From JANQPA01 sp964628385 (GTDB lineage Bacteria; Bacteroidota; Bacteroidia; Chitinophagales; Saprospiraceae): a DNA stretch of 64,000 nt. Of the stretch, positions 17,974-26,918 are shown piece after piece. The stretch's first letter is position 1, and each line of letters starts with the position of its first letter. The translations under genes were made by a program, and so were the position numbers. The stretch covers positions 1-64,000 of the forward strand of contig CAZVOD010000013.1 of assembly GCA_964628385.1 (NCBI GenBank), given 5' to 3'. The notes under the pieces were generated by a model. It made no database searches, was not told the DNA's origin, and saw only the letters and a list, made by a program, of their open reading frames with translations.

Positions 17974-19038
17974 TTACTTAAAATCCAGCAAAAATTGCCT
18001 GACTGATTCGTCAAACTGCTCTCCTTCATCAAAGTGGAACTGGACGCTAACCGGCAGACTAAAAATAGGCATTTTATTTTCTATAATAAATTTCTTGTGT
18101 AACTCCAAGCGCATAGCATCCTTCTCGGTCGTTATGATCAGTTTATTGGGAACGTCCCAGGATTCAAAACTCCTGAGCAAATTAGACACCTCGTAGGGCG
18201 TAAAAAAGTGATGATCCTCATATTCCAGAACCCTCACATTCTCTACTCTGTCATTCAGATAATCCACCAAATAATCGGAGCTGGCAATGGCACAAATCAA
18301 CAATACAGAATAATTAGGCTGCAAAGCTACCCTCTGAGAGGAATTGAACATGTAGTAGGGATGATCATAATCATAGTAAGAAAAAAAAAGCTTTTGATGA
18401 GCTTTAGGCTTTATCTCTTCACTAAGACGCTTTTTGTCTTCCTGGGTTATTTGTTTGGGGCACTTACTCACTATCACAATATCAGCTCGTTCATAAGCAG
18501 AGCGCCATTCACGAAGCCGCCCTGCCGGTAGCAGAATATCCCGACTAAAGGGTTTATTGTACTGTGTCAATAAAATATTCAGCCCGGGAATAATGGCTCT
18601 GTGCTGAAATGCATCATCTAATAAAACTACTTGCGTGTCGGGCTTGAGCCCGATCAATTTTGGTACAGCCAGCGCCCGGCTCTCACTGACAGATACGAGA
18701 ACATCAGGATATTTCCTTTTAAATTGCAGCGGTTCATCGCCCACTATTTCAGCATTCATCCCACCCTGGACCAGTAAAAAGCCCTTGGTTTTTCTCTTAT
18801 AACCTCTACTAATGGTAGCTACATTGAGGTATTCTTTCAGGAGCCTTATCAGATATTCAATGTGCGGCGTTTTACCTGCCCCGCCCACAGAAAGGTTCCC
18901 TACTGAAATGATAGGTATATTAAAGGATACTCCTTTTAGAACTCCGGTTTTGTAAAAAAAATTTCTCAAACTAACACCCGTACCGTAGAGTATGGTAAAA
19001 GGTGTCATCAGTACTTTAAACAGCGTTTCTCGTATCAT
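17974..19038 (-). CDS. lpxK: Tetraacyldisaccharide 4'-kinase
   Basis: LpxK phosphorylates the 4' position of the tetraacyl disaccharide in lipid A synthesis at the inner membrane. The 354-residue protein shows the N-terminal membrane-interacting segment (about 1-35), the P-loop G-N-L-S-V-G-G-A-G-K-T-P (about 48-58), a Walker B-like VVLLDDAFQHR, and RDILLPAGRLREW, a family hallmark. Length is normal. It implies a canonical phosphorylated lipid A precursor in this organism. The other lpx genes are not in the window. It is followed closely by the thioredoxin-fold lipoprotein gene. Confidence 0.95.
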   Translation of the reverse strand: MIRETLFKVLMTPFTILYGTGVSLRNFFYKTGVLKGVSFNIPIISVGNLSVGGAGKTPHIEYLIRLLKEYLNVATISRGYKRKTKGFLLVQGGMNAEIVGDEPLQFKRKYPDVLVSVSESRALAVPKLIGLKPDTQVVLLDDAFQHRAIIPGLNILLTQYNKPFSRDILLPAGRLREWRSAYERADIVIVSKCPKQITQEDKKRLSEEIKPKAHQKLFFSYYDYDHPYYMFNSSQRVALQPNYSVLLICAIASSDYLVDYLNDRVENVRVLEYEDHHFFTPYEVSNLLRSFESWDVPNKLIITTEKDAMRLELHKKFIIENKMPIFSLPVSVQFHFDEGEQFDESVRQFLLDFK

Positions 19039-19128
19039 GAATATTGGGTTGGTCTTTTATCGACTGACTTTCGGCTGTAGAGCTATCAGGAAAAGAGCAA
19101 TACGCCTCCTGATAGCCATTTGGTTTTT

Positions 19129-19746
19129 CTACTTCAAAACTAATGTAGAAAAAAACAGGTCAAGGATTTCCTTTGTTGCTTGTGTATTGCCAAAATTATT
19201 GGTCCGGCTAACCACAAGTGCGCCATTAGCATCATTATTATAAGCGGCCACCGTAAAAGTTTCCATCTTACCCATATACACCAATGTGCGCTTACGGCCC
19301 AAAAGTAATTGTTTATTTCTGGAATACCGCTGAAATACCTCTTCGTGATACTGATACCCCTGCGCCAGCAAATCTTTAGTCAACTCTTCCATCATAACGC
19401 CGATCATCTCACTGGGGTCCTGGCCGTTAAACTCCTGGACAAAAAAGCCAGAACCATCCTCTGTAATTAAAGAACTCATGTTGACGTCCTGCTCCATAGG
19501 AATAGAAGCTAATGTGTAAGCCTGTGGGTACTCGAACTCTGCTACTGTGCCCGTATAATGAAGAATCTCTTGCTTGATCAGCCTGATAGGCAGTTCCTTA
19601 CCGCTGCCATCAACGTAGATATATTGCATATCCGGTTGCATAGAAATAGTGTCTGGTCCTATGATGAGCTGATAGCGTTCTTCAGCTTGGCCACACAGGT
19701 TAATGATCGTTAGAATAGATAAACATAAAGTGAATAAAACTTTCAT
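19129..19746 (-). CDS. Hypothetical secreted protein
   Basis: A 205-residue protein I do not recognise. Residues 1-19 form a signal peptide (MKVLFTLCLSILTIINLCGQ). The rest is soluble and of mixed composition, with no catalytic motif or sorting domain visible; the end LFFSTLVLK lacks the T9SS signature, so the mature protein is probably periplasmic. It lies 90 bases upstream of lpxK on the same strand and is divergent from the ABC transporter. The reading frame has normal Bacteroidota codon use and a clear start, so it is likely real. Confidence 0.62.
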   Translation of the reverse strand: MKVLFTLCLSILTIINLCGQAEERYQLIIGPDTISMQPDMQYIYVDGSGKELPIRLIKQEILHYTGTVAEFEYPQAYTLASIPMEQDVNMSSLITEDGSGFFVQEFNGQDPSEMIGVMMEELTKDLLAQGYQYHEEVFQRYSRNKQLLLGRKRTLVYMGKMETFTVAAYNNDANGALVVSRTNNFGNTQATKEILDLFFSTLVLK

Positions 19747-19884
19747 GGCTTTTTATTTTAATTTGGTATTTTTCAGATGCTTGAAGGAAAGTAAAGTAAC
19801 AATTCCTCCGCTTTTTTACCTGCTGGTAAGTACATGTAGATGAATATTTTTTACAGTAGCCTTTTCTATTTCAATTTATCTAAT

Positions 19885-19908
19885 AATTACCTACGCCCGT
19901 AGATAATT
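19885..19908. promoter_or_regulatory. Palindrome upstream of ABC transporter genes (candidate operator)
   Basis: AATTACCTACG, a CC spacer, then CGTAGATAATT: 11-bp arms with one mismatch. It lies 107 bases before the ABC ATPase start and 139 bases before the divergent hypothetical gene. It looks like a dimeric repressor site. No regulator gene is adjacent, so this is an inference from symmetry alone. Confidence 0.4.
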
Positions 19909-20014
19909 TATCTTCAACTGTTTGAATTGTACTTATTTCATGTTGTCCAAGATAGCTCCTCCAAAATAATACACTGTGGGATCAATCATTTTTAGGAAAA
20001 CAATCTTTGTGCGT

Positions 20015-20920
20015 ATGAATATTATCGAAACCCAATCCCTATCATTCAGCTATGGCAAACAAGCCATTATCGAATCATTGGATCTTCAGGTACCGCAGGG
20101 AGCCATTTATGGATTTCTGGGCCCAAATGGCGCTGGTAAATCAACAACGATAAAGCTGCTCCTGGGCCTGTTACCCGTCAAACAGGGCAAGGTCAGTATT
20201 TTTCAGCAATCGATTCAGGAACATCGCCTGGCTATTCTGAGGAAAATCGGCAATATGATTGAATCCCCTTCTTTGTATTTACACCTGACAGCCTGGGATA
20301 ATCTCCGGTATGCTGATATTCTTTTCGGAAAGGGAAGAAGCCGTATCGAAGAAGTCCTGGAGTTAGTAAACCTCCAGCATGCGGCCCAAAAGAAAGTCAG
20401 GCATTTTTCTATGGGCATGAAGCAGCGCCTTGGTATTGCTATGGCGCTGTTCCATGAACCCGAGCTATTAATTCTTGACGAGCCCGTCAATGGGCTTGAC
20501 CCTGCCGGTATCCGCGAGATTCGGGAGTTATTCATTAAATTGAGAGCGGAGGGCAAAACTGTATTCATCTCCAGCCACTTACTATCAGAAATCGAAAAAA
20601 CCTGTACCCACATTGGAATTATTCAGCAGGGACAACTCCGCTATCAGGGTGAGATACAAGATTTCCTCAAAACAGCTACCCGCAAAATACGCATCAAAGT
20701 GGATCATATGCAAAAAGCATTGAATATTGCCAGCATGGAAAACCTTGATGCGACAGCCAGGGACCATCATCTGGAAGTGAATATTCCGTCCGACGAAGCA
20801 TTTAATCATTTGATGCGACTCCTGGTAGCAGAGGATGTTGCTATTTTTGACATAGAACGAGAGGCAGCAGGCCTGGAGGATCTATTTATTGGTATGACCA
20901 AAGAAAATGTCTATGCATAA
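20015..20920 (+). CDS. ABC transporter ATP-binding protein
   Basis: A 301-residue ATPase of the multidrug/lantibiotic-immunity-like exporter class. It shows Walker A GPNGAGKST (36-44), the signature FSMGMKQRLGIAMAL, Walker B LLILDEPVNGLDPAG, and the H-loop SSHLLSEIE. A C-terminal regulatory extension of about 80 residues follows, as in CcmA/BcrA-type subunits. The ATG at 20015 opens the conserved first strand; an in-frame upstream start at 19976 is not needed. The permease gene starts 36 bases after the stop. The transported substrate cannot be told from sequence. Confidence 0.92.
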   Translation: MNIIETQSLSFSYGKQAIIESLDLQVPQGAIYGFLGPNGAGKSTTIKLLLGLLPVKQGKVSIFQQSIQEHRLAILRKIGNMIESPSLYLHLTAWDNLRYADILFGKGRSRIEEVLELVNLQHAAQKKVRHFSMGMKQRLGIAMALFHEPELLILDEPVNGLDPAGIREIRELFIKLRAEGKTVFISSHLLSEIEKTCTHIGIIQQGQLRYQGEIQDFLKTATRKIRIKVDHMQKALNIASMENLDATARDHHLEVNIPSDEAFNHLMRLLVAEDVAIFDIEREAAGLEDLFIGMTKENVYA

Positions 20921-20956
20921 TCGTTTTGATTGGTTTTTCACAAAAAAATTATTCAC

Positions 20957-21721
20957 ATGTCTATACCATTTACCAAAATACTACAAGCGGAATTTAAAAA
21001 GACAAAAAATATATACGGCCTGAGTATTTCGCTAGCGGGACCGGCCATAATCGTATTGGGCATTACAGCTTATTTAGCTACAAAGCTTGGTGGGATTAAG
21101 TCAGAAGACTCTTATGCCTGGATGAACCTTCACAGGTATGCCTTCAATTTTTACTTTTTCCTTTATCCATTATATACAGCTTTGATCGGCTTTTTACTCG
21201 CCAATATTGAGCATAAGAATAAAGGTTTTAAACACTTATTCACCCTACCGGCCCCCAAGGGATATTTTTATGTAGCTAAAATACTGATCTTACTCTTTTG
21301 GATTACCGCCTCCATGGGGCTGGGCTGGATACTCATTATCGTGTGTGGTCATCTTCTTAATGCTGTTTTTCCGGGGCGGGGATTTGGACTCGATTATCCC
21401 ACCGCTGTGGCAAGCACTTTCATGATTAGAATGTACATCATTTTGTTGGGAATATTAGCCATTCATTATTTTTTAAGTTTATATTTCGATAATTTTATTA
21501 TCAGTGTTGGGCTGGGCTGTTTTATGGTAGTCGCCGGGATGGCTATATTTCAGTGGGAATACAGTCATTGGATTCCCTATTCAGGCCCGGTATTTTCCTT
21601 TATCGAATTTCGTGGAGGTGCTTCTGAAGTACCAGATAAGCGCTTATGGATTAGTCTGGGGTACGCTGTTGTTTTCTTTACAGCTGGTTACTTTCTGATG
21701 GGTAGGAAAGCAATAAAGTGA
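20957..21721 (+). CDS. ABC-2 type transporter permease
   Basis: A 254-residue integral membrane protein with about six hydrophobic helices and a short cytoplasmic N-terminus (FTKILQAEFKKTKN), the layout of ABC-2 permeases that pair with BcrA-type ATPases. Motifs such as YALIGFLLANIEHKNKGFKHL-like segments around residues 65-95 recall the lantibiotic-immunity MutE/EpiE and bacitracin BcrB permeases, but the similarity is general. The ATG at 20957 is preferred to an in-frame one at 20930. It forms a two-gene operon with the ATPase. A homodimer is expected. Confidence 0.82.
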   Translation: MSIPFTKILQAEFKKTKNIYGLSISLAGPAIIVLGITAYLATKLGGIKSEDSYAWMNLHRYAFNFYFFLYPLYTALIGFLLANIEHKNKGFKHLFTLPAPKGYFYVAKILILLFWITASMGLGWILIIVCGHLLNAVFPGRGFGLDYPTAVASTFMIRMYIILLGILAIHYFLSLYFDNFIISVGLGCFMVVAGMAIFQWEYSHWIPYSGPVFSFIEFRGGASEVPDKRLWISLGYAVVFFTAGYFLMGRKAIK

Positions 21722-21866
21722 AACTATAAAGCAGCCGATACTGAAAAACCATAATTAGAACAAAGAATACATAACCTGTAGAAGTTTAAAGGAGGAGAAT
21801 CCGCCGGGCTTCTTGCTGAGCTTATCAGGCCATTCAACTTCTTTACTTTCTACCAAAAATAAACCT

Positions 21867-22664
21867 ATGAAAAATGCACACGAAATAGATTATCAAATCT
21901 TTGGAGAGGAGATGCAGTTTGTGGAAATAGAGCTGGATCCATTAGAAACAGTCATTGCAGAGGCTGGAGCCTTCATGATGATGGACCAGGATATAGAATT
22001 AAGCACTATTTTTGGTGATGGTAGCCACAAAGCAAGAAATCAGGGCCTTTGGGACAAGGTACTGTCAGCCGGAAAGCGACTGCTCACGGGCGAAAGCCTG
22101 TTTATGACTGCCTTCACACATACTGGAGAAGGTAAGCGCCGGGTGTCATTTGCTTCGCCCTATCCGGGCCGGATTGTACCCCTTGACCTTTATGATTTGG
22201 GTGGAAAAATTATCTGCCAAAAAGATGCTTTTCTTTGCGCTGCACAAGGCGTATCAGTAGGTATTGAGTTTTCTAAAAAACTGGGCCGGGGCTTTTTCGG
22301 TGGTGAAGGCTTCATCATGCAACGTCTGGAAGGCGATGGCCTTGCTTTTTTGCATGCCGGCGGAACTATTGTTGAAAAAGAACTGGTGCTGGGTGAAGTA
22401 CTACGAGTAGATACCGGATGCCTGGTAGGCTTTACTAAAGATGTAGACTATGATATAGAAATGATCAAAGGCATCCGGAATATGTTTTTCGGTGGCGAAG
22501 GCGTTTTCTATGCCCGATTAGAAGGGCCTGGGAAAGTGTGGATACAATCCCTGCCCTTTAGTCGATTGGCTGATCGCGTACTCCGCAATGCCGGTAATTA
22601 TGGGAAGGGTGAAGGCAGTGTTCTCGGTGGCCTTGGTGACCTTCTCGACGGTGATGGATGGTAA
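21867..22664 (+). CDS. AIM24 / TIGR00266 family protein
   Basis: A 265-residue protein of the AIM24 family (TIGR00266), a trimeric beta-prism fold found in bacteria, archaea and mitochondria, with no known biochemical role. Seen: the opening YQIFGEEMQFVEIELDP, VIAEAGAFMMMD, a Phe-Gly-Gly-rich GRGFFGGEGFIMQRLEGDG, and the second copy FFGGEGVFYARLEGPG, the family's hallmark repeats. The ATG at 21867 follows an A-rich spacer; the earlier in-frame start at 21813 gives a non-conserved leader. It stands between the ABC operon and mtaB and may be its own transcript. Confidence 0.88.
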   Translation: MKNAHEIDYQIFGEEMQFVEIELDPLETVIAEAGAFMMMDQDIELSTIFGDGSHKARNQGLWDKVLSAGKRLLTGESLFMTAFTHTGEGKRRVSFASPYPGRIVPLDLYDLGGKIICQKDAFLCAAQGVSVGIEFSKKLGRGFFGGEGFIMQRLEGDGLAFLHAGGTIVEKELVLGEVLRVDTGCLVGFTKDVDYDIEMIKGIRNMFFGGEGVFYARLEGPGKVWIQSLPFSRLADRVLRNAGNYGKGEGSVLGGLGDLLDGDGW

Positions 22665-22770
22665 GATCACAACGATAAGAGATCAATGACGGGCGTAGAG
22701 AGCCAGCCTTTTAGGCTTTCTATGCTCCACCTTATTCCAACTAAACCTTCCATGATTCAACCAAAGCCCC

Positions 22771-22778
22771 TATCTTTG
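22771..22778 (+). promoter_or_regulatory. Putative -7 box upstream of mtaB
   Basis: TATCTTTG matches the Bacteroidota -7 consensus TAnnTTTG exactly and is followed by C, as often seen. It is 45 bases before the mtaB ATG. The -33 element is not obvious. Confidence 0.5.
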
Positions 22779-22823
22779 CATTTCAATTGAAAAAGCTTCT
22801 AGAAAGAAATAGCAGAGCAAGTT

Positions 22824-24170
22824 ATGGCAACACCACGTACAGTCGCATTTTATACATTAGGCTGCAAACTGAACTACTCTGAGACGTCCGCTATTGGTCG
22901 TCTTTTTGAGGATGCAGGCTATCTGGAGATGAAATTTGATGACGGAGCAGATATCTATGTCATCAATACCTGCTCCGTCACTGATTTTGCTGACCGCAAG
23001 TGTCGGCAGATCGTCCGTCGGGCCTTGAAGTTTTCTCCTAACGCCTTTGTTGTCGTTGTGGGATGTTATGCGCAATTAAAACCCGGTGAAATCGCGGACA
23101 TTCCCGGAGTGGATCTGGTGCTTGGCGCTGCCGAAAAATTCCGCATTCTAGAATTTATTGATGACCTTTCCAAAGCCCCTGGTAAAGGCATGGTACAAGC
23201 CGGAGAAGTTAGAGAAGCCAAAGACTTTATCCATGCTTTTTCTTTTGGAGACCGCACGCGCTCCTTTTTAAAAGTGCAGGATGGATGTGACTATAAATGT
23301 TCCTTTTGTACGATCCCACTGGCTCGGGGGCGCAGCAGAAGTGATACCGTCGGGCAAGTGGTTAACAATGCTCAAAGGATTGCAGATATGGGAGTCCGGG
23401 AAATTGTTTTAACCGGAGTAAATATTGGCGATTTTGGCAACGGGACAGAAGTCATAGAAGGCACAAAGCCTAAAAAGGAAGCCCTTTTCATAGACCTGAT
23501 CAAAGCGTTAGACGAAGTGGAAGGCGTGGATCGCATTCGTATTTCCTCTATTGAGCCAAACCTTTGTACGGATGAAATTATCAGTTTTGTAGCCCAATCC
23601 AGAAGATTCTTACCTCATTTTCATATGCCACTTCAGTCTGGCAATAATAAACAACTAAAGGCCATGCGTCGCCGTTACAAGCGCGAGCTGTACACCAGCC
23701 GTGTTGAAACAATCAAAAAATTAATGCCTCACGCTTGTATCGGAGTGGATGTCATTGTTGGTTTTCCGGGAGAAACAGAGGAGGATTTTCTGGAAACTTA
23801 CCGGTTTATCAACGAAATAGACATTTCCTATCTGCATGTATTTACCTACTCTGAGCGTCCCAACACTCCGGCCAATGAGATACAGGAAGTGGTAAATATG
23901 GGAGAGCGCAAGCGCAGAAATAAAATGCTCGCCATTTTGAGTGAGAAAAAACGTAGGTATTTCTACGAGCAGCATTTGGGCCAGGCCCGGCAGGTCCTTT
24001 TTGAAAAACACAAGGATAAAGGCCTGATGTCTGGTTTTACTGATAATTACATCAAAATAGAAGCTCCATTACAGGAAGAGCTACTCAACCAGCTTGCCGA
24101 TGTCAAACTGGAAGCCATCAACGAGAATGGCCAGGTAGATATAAGCCTGGTGTCATCTTTAGTTGGCTAA
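22824..24170 (+). CDS. mtaB: tRNA t6A37 methylthiotransferase
   Basis: MtaB (YqeV type) inserts sulfur and methyl at C2 of N6-threonylcarbamoyladenosine 37, producing ms2t6A in ANN-decoding tRNAs. The 448-residue protein has the UPF0004 domain with its three Fe-S cysteines (FYTLGCKLNYSET, VINTCSVTDFAD, VVVGCYAQ), the radical-SAM motif C-x3-C-x2-C in CDYKCSFCTIP, and a C-terminal TRAM-like region. The GCKLNYSET string is typical of MtaB as opposed to MiaB or RimO. A -7 promoter-like box lies 45 bases upstream. Confidence 0.94.
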   Translation: MATPRTVAFYTLGCKLNYSETSAIGRLFEDAGYLEMKFDDGADIYVINTCSVTDFADRKCRQIVRRALKFSPNAFVVVVGCYAQLKPGEIADIPGVDLVLGAAEKFRILEFIDDLSKAPGKGMVQAGEVREAKDFIHAFSFGDRTRSFLKVQDGCDYKCSFCTIPLARGRSRSDTVGQVVNNAQRIADMGVREIVLTGVNIGDFGNGTEVIEGTKPKKEALFIDLIKALDEVEGVDRIRISSIEPNLCTDEIISFVAQSRRFLPHFHMPLQSGNNKQLKAMRRRYKRELYTSRVETIKKLMPHACIGVDVIVGFPGETEEDFLETYRFINEIDISYLHVFTYSERPNTPANEIQEVVNMGERKRRNKMLAILSEKKRRYFYEQHLGQARQVLFEKHKDKGLMSGFTDNYIKIEAPLQEELLNQLADVKLEAINENGQVDISLVSSLVG

Positions 24171-24250
24171 ATCATCTGATCTTTTTACTTTTAAATGGTA
24201 AAACCAGTACAGATGATACATAGCTCCCTTCTCTAGCTGCACATCGTTAG

Positions 24251-24622
24251 TGGTCTATAACTTTAAGAACATTGGTTTCGGCTGTAGTTTTTTCCTACAT
24301 TTCCTTCCTACAAATCAGTAATGGTAACTCTAGCGGCATCATCGCGCTGGTTTTTGGGGGCATCGGCTTTTTATTTTACATTCAGGATTTCAGAGTTTTT
24401 ACAGGCCGCCTGAAGTCTTCAATTATTCGGTACAAAGTTCACCTTTCCAGAATTATGGCGGCCTACATTGCCTCTACGACCGCTTTTATCGTTGCCGGTC
24501 TGGATATGGTCAGCATTTGGGCCTGGCTTTCTCCTACTATCGTAGGTACCACCCTTATCTTTTTCTTTATACGAAAACTGAAAAACGGCTCATTACTAAC
24601 CTCTACGAAACAAGTCCAATAA
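24251..24622 (+). pseudogene. C-terminal half of a DUF2306-like membrane protein (probable remnant)
   Basis: An open frame of about 123 codons with no ATG at its start; the first usable initiator is a TTG at 24272. Its sequence (FGGIGFLFYIQDFR, HLSRIMAAYIASTTAFIVAG, WLSPTIVGTTLIF) matches what I know of the C-terminal part of four-to-six-helix DUF2306-like membrane proteins, whose N-terminal half is missing. A short LHIVSG string just upstream in another frame looks like the family's N-terminal HI-x-x-G start, hinting at an internal deletion plus frameshift. It ends 6 bases before the converging folA. It could still be expressed as a short membrane protein. Confidence 0.5.
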
Positions 24623-24628
24623 ATAGCT

Positions 24629-25141
24629 CTATTCATCGGAGGCTGCCCCGGCAATTCTTTCATACACCTGAAAAGTATAATTATAATTATTCTTTTCATC
24701 TGCCTGGTAGACGTCCTCAGAAGTTAGTTTCCATTCCAGTTCGCTCAGTTCCGGAAAAAATACCTCGCCATCCACTGCTACCTCCACTCTGGTTAGGTAA
24801 ATGCGATCCAACTGAGGGAAACTCAGGTTGTAAATTTCTCCTCCTCCAATAATGAAGACTTCATTTTCTTCCCCTTCGTAAGCCAAATCCAGGGCTTCTT
24901 TTAGTGAAGACATGACCACTATATCTTTAGCCACAAAGAAAGGGTCTCTGGAAAGCACTATGTTCGTTCGCTTTGGCAAAGGCCTTCCAATAGAAAGGAA
25001 AGTTTTGCGCCCCATGATAATATGATGATTAATCGTTTTTTTCTTGAAGTATTTTAAATCTGCCGGTAAATACCAGGGTATATCGTTATTCTTTCCAATT
25101 ACATTATTTGAAGAAACAGCCACAATAGCAGAAACAATCAT
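24629..25141 (-). CDS. folA: Dihydrofolate reductase
   Basis: NADPH-dependent reduction of dihydrofolate to tetrahydrofolate. The 170-residue protein has the family pattern: SAIVAVSSNNVIGKNNDIPWYLPADLKYFK (the W-x-L-P-x-D-L substrate motif with the catalytic acidic residue), IIMGRKTFLSIG, NIVLSRD, and the NADPH-binding VFIIGGGEIYN. Its start overlaps the stop of the upstream CapA-like gene as ATGA, so the two are co-translated. No thyA is adjacent. Length is typical. Confidence 0.96.
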   Translation of the reverse strand: MIVSAIVAVSSNNVIGKNNDIPWYLPADLKYFKKKTINHHIIMGRKTFLSIGRPLPKRTNIVLSRDPFFVAKDIVVMSSLKEALDLAYEGEENEVFIIGGGEIYNLSFPQLDRIYLTRVEVAVDGEVFFPELSELEWKLTSEDVYQADEKNNYNYTFQVYERIAGAASDE

Positions 25142-26313
25142 CTTTTTAGCTTTTTAATGTCTTTTTGAAGGCCCAAGCCCAGTGAATTCAAAGTTAATAT
25201 TCTTTCTCTACTAGCAAAGCGCGATAGATGATCGCGGGTAGTTTTTGCAAATGACTTCATAGCAGCTCTATCGGCGGCATTCATACCGATCAGCTCCTCT
25301 TTACCATCTTCAAAGGCGGAAATCGGTACTATCCTGTAAATAGATTTCCCTTCCCGGCGCTGGATGTAGCGCCATACCGGAATGTACCTATGGCCTACTA
25401 CCTTTGCTTTGGAGCGTAGTGTTTTCTTTTCTATCTCAACCTCAAACATCAGGCCGCCGTCCGTATTTTTACGGCGTTGGCCGGAAACGAAATTCCCCAG
25501 AGAAAATGCGATCACCTCTCGCTTAATACTGCTATCCGGCTGAATGCGTTTATATTCCTTTATTGGCTGTACGACATGCGGGTGTGCGCCAATAATCAAA
25601 TCGGATCCCCATTGAAAAACAGAGTCCGCTAACCGATCTTGTTTTTTGCTTTCTATAAGCTGATACTCATTTCCCCAATGCATGACGGTGACGATAAAAT
25701 CAGGATTTAATGCTTTGGCTTCTATCAGGTCTTTTTTTATTTGCTCTTCCTCAATCAAATTGACGATAGTAGGCGGAATGGTGGGAATTCCATTGGTGCC
25801 GTAGGTATAATTCAAAAAAGCGATCTTGAAATTGTCTTTGTAGACAATAAGCGGGTAAAATGCCCGACGTTGCTCCGGGTTTTCAAAAGTACCTGTGTAG
25901 TAAAAACCGTAGTCGTCCAAGGTCTTAATGGTATTGATCACCCCAGTTTTCCTGGCATCGTTGGAGTGGTTGTTGGCAGTGACCAACATGTCGAAGCCAG
26001 CACTTCGCAGGGCCAAAGCCAGGTCAGAGTGGCTTCTGAACTGTGGATATCCTTTGTAAGGAGGCTTTCCCGGTAGAGTAACTTCCAAGTTACCAACTGC
26101 CAGGTTTACATTTTCTAAAAGTGGAGCGATATATTCAAAACAAGGCTGATAGTCATATAAAGAATCTTTGACGATTTGTGCTGAAGCAATCTGTGAGTCA
26201 TGCCCCATGATGTCACCGACAAAGATCATTTTAAACCGATGCGGTTCATTTTGGGTTAAGGCCGTGGAATTAAGACTGAGGATGGCGATGATGATCATTA
26301 AAAAGCGAATCAT
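25138..26313 (-). CDS. CapA-family (PGA_cap) metallophosphatase-like protein
   Basis: A 391-residue secreted protein with a signal peptide (about 1-20) and a full PGA_cap domain: VGDIMGHDSQI, VGNLEVTLPG, ANNHSND, VMHWGNEY, GAHPHVVQP and SLGNF, the metal-coordinating stations of the calcineurin-like fold. Family members are named for CapA of poly-gamma-glutamate capsule systems, but most free-standing Bacteroidota members have unknown roles and no capB/capC is present here. The last 90 residues are a basic region outside the core. The stop overlaps the folA start (ATGA). Confidence 0.85.
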   Translation of the reverse strand: MIRFLMIIIAILSLNSTALTQNEPHRFKMIFVGDIMGHDSQIASAQIVKDSLYDYQPCFEYIAPLLENVNLAVGNLEVTLPGKPPYKGYPQFRSHSDLALALRSAGFDMLVTANNHSNDARKTGVINTIKTLDDYGFYYTGTFENPEQRRAFYPLIVYKDNFKIAFLNYTYGTNGIPTIPPTIVNLIEEEQIKKDLIEAKALNPDFIVTVMHWGNEYQLIESKKQDRLADSVFQWGSDLIIGAHPHVVQPIKEYKRIQPDSSIKREVIAFSLGNFVSGQRRKNTDGGLMFEVEIEKKTLRSKAKVVGHRYIPVWRYIQRREGKSIYRIVPISAFEDGKEELIGMNAADRAAMKSFAKTTRDHLSRFASRERILTLNSLGLGLQKDIKKLKR

Positions 26314-26567
26314 AAACTTTTTACAACCAAGATAGGGAATTTAGTGGTTTTAACATCTTAACACCACAGGAAAGCCTAGCCCAAATCAATTATCGAATCA
26401 GGAATCCCAATTAGTACTAATGGACAGGGGTTGCCGACGCCTCTCCTCACCCTATCTTCAAGTTGCTGCCAGTGCGTAGTTGCTTTTCCAAATTTATCAG
26501 CTACAAATGTTGAAGCCTTTTGAGTGGAGTCTTTCAAACATGATCACGGAACTTGTTCTATAGCTAA
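26314..26567 (-). pseudogene. Possible decayed downstream segment of the MT-A70 remnant
   Basis: A 55-codon open stretch (stop at 26376-26378, preceding stop at 26544-26546) is in the same frame as the MT-A70 remnant and separated from it only by TAA and TGA codons. It reads VADKFGKATTHWQQLEDR and then CPLVLIGIPDS, protein-like composition but not a family I can name. It might be the tail of the same former gene or of a neighbour. The rest of the gap between capA-like and this stretch holds nothing recognisable. Confidence 0.3.
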
Positions 26568-26918
26568 TTACAGATCTTTCAACGGAATTCTTATCTGCTT
26601 ATTGACTGACGAACTCTGAGAATGATTATTATAAGTTTCCCACTCCGGATAATAATCATCAGCCTGATTACCCCAACAATACCAATTGGGTCTTGACCCT
26701 CTGGAAAACATCTCAAGATATGGGCCCCAGCTACAGGATTCAATGATATCATATTGCTCATCCGGCTTACGACTATGCTCCCTTTTCCTAGATGAAATAA
26801 TGTTTGGCTGAGTTCTTCCTGCGTCCAGGGTCCTAATATCTTTACCTCTAACACCAAAAAGAATAATTTCAGTAACATTTCTAAAATAAAAACCCACATC
26901 TCCTCGACTATCAACCCT
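26568..26918 (-). pseudogene. Remnant of an MT-A70 family adenine methyltransferase (C-terminal part)
   Basis: About 110 codons with strong likeness to the C-terminal half of bacterial MT-A70 (N6-adenine) DNA methyltransferases: GFYFRNVTEIILFGVRGK, SRKREHSRKPDEQYDIIE, then GPYLEMFSRGSRPNWYCWGNQ. The R-E-H-S-R-K-P-D-E and E-M-F-S-R-x3-P-x-W...WGN blocks are hallmarks. The N-terminal SAM domain with the DPPW catalytic motif is absent: upstream the frame meets a stop at 26922, inside the porZ 3' end. With no ATG (GTG at 26897) and no catalytic motif it should be inactive. It implies a former mobile or phage-type methyltransferase inserted just downstream of porZ. Confidence 0.72.

Noticed and set aside
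26591..26914. 107-codon frame overlapping the MT-A70 remnant
   Set aside because: Different frame of the same DNA; the other frame carries the recognisable MT-A70 residues.
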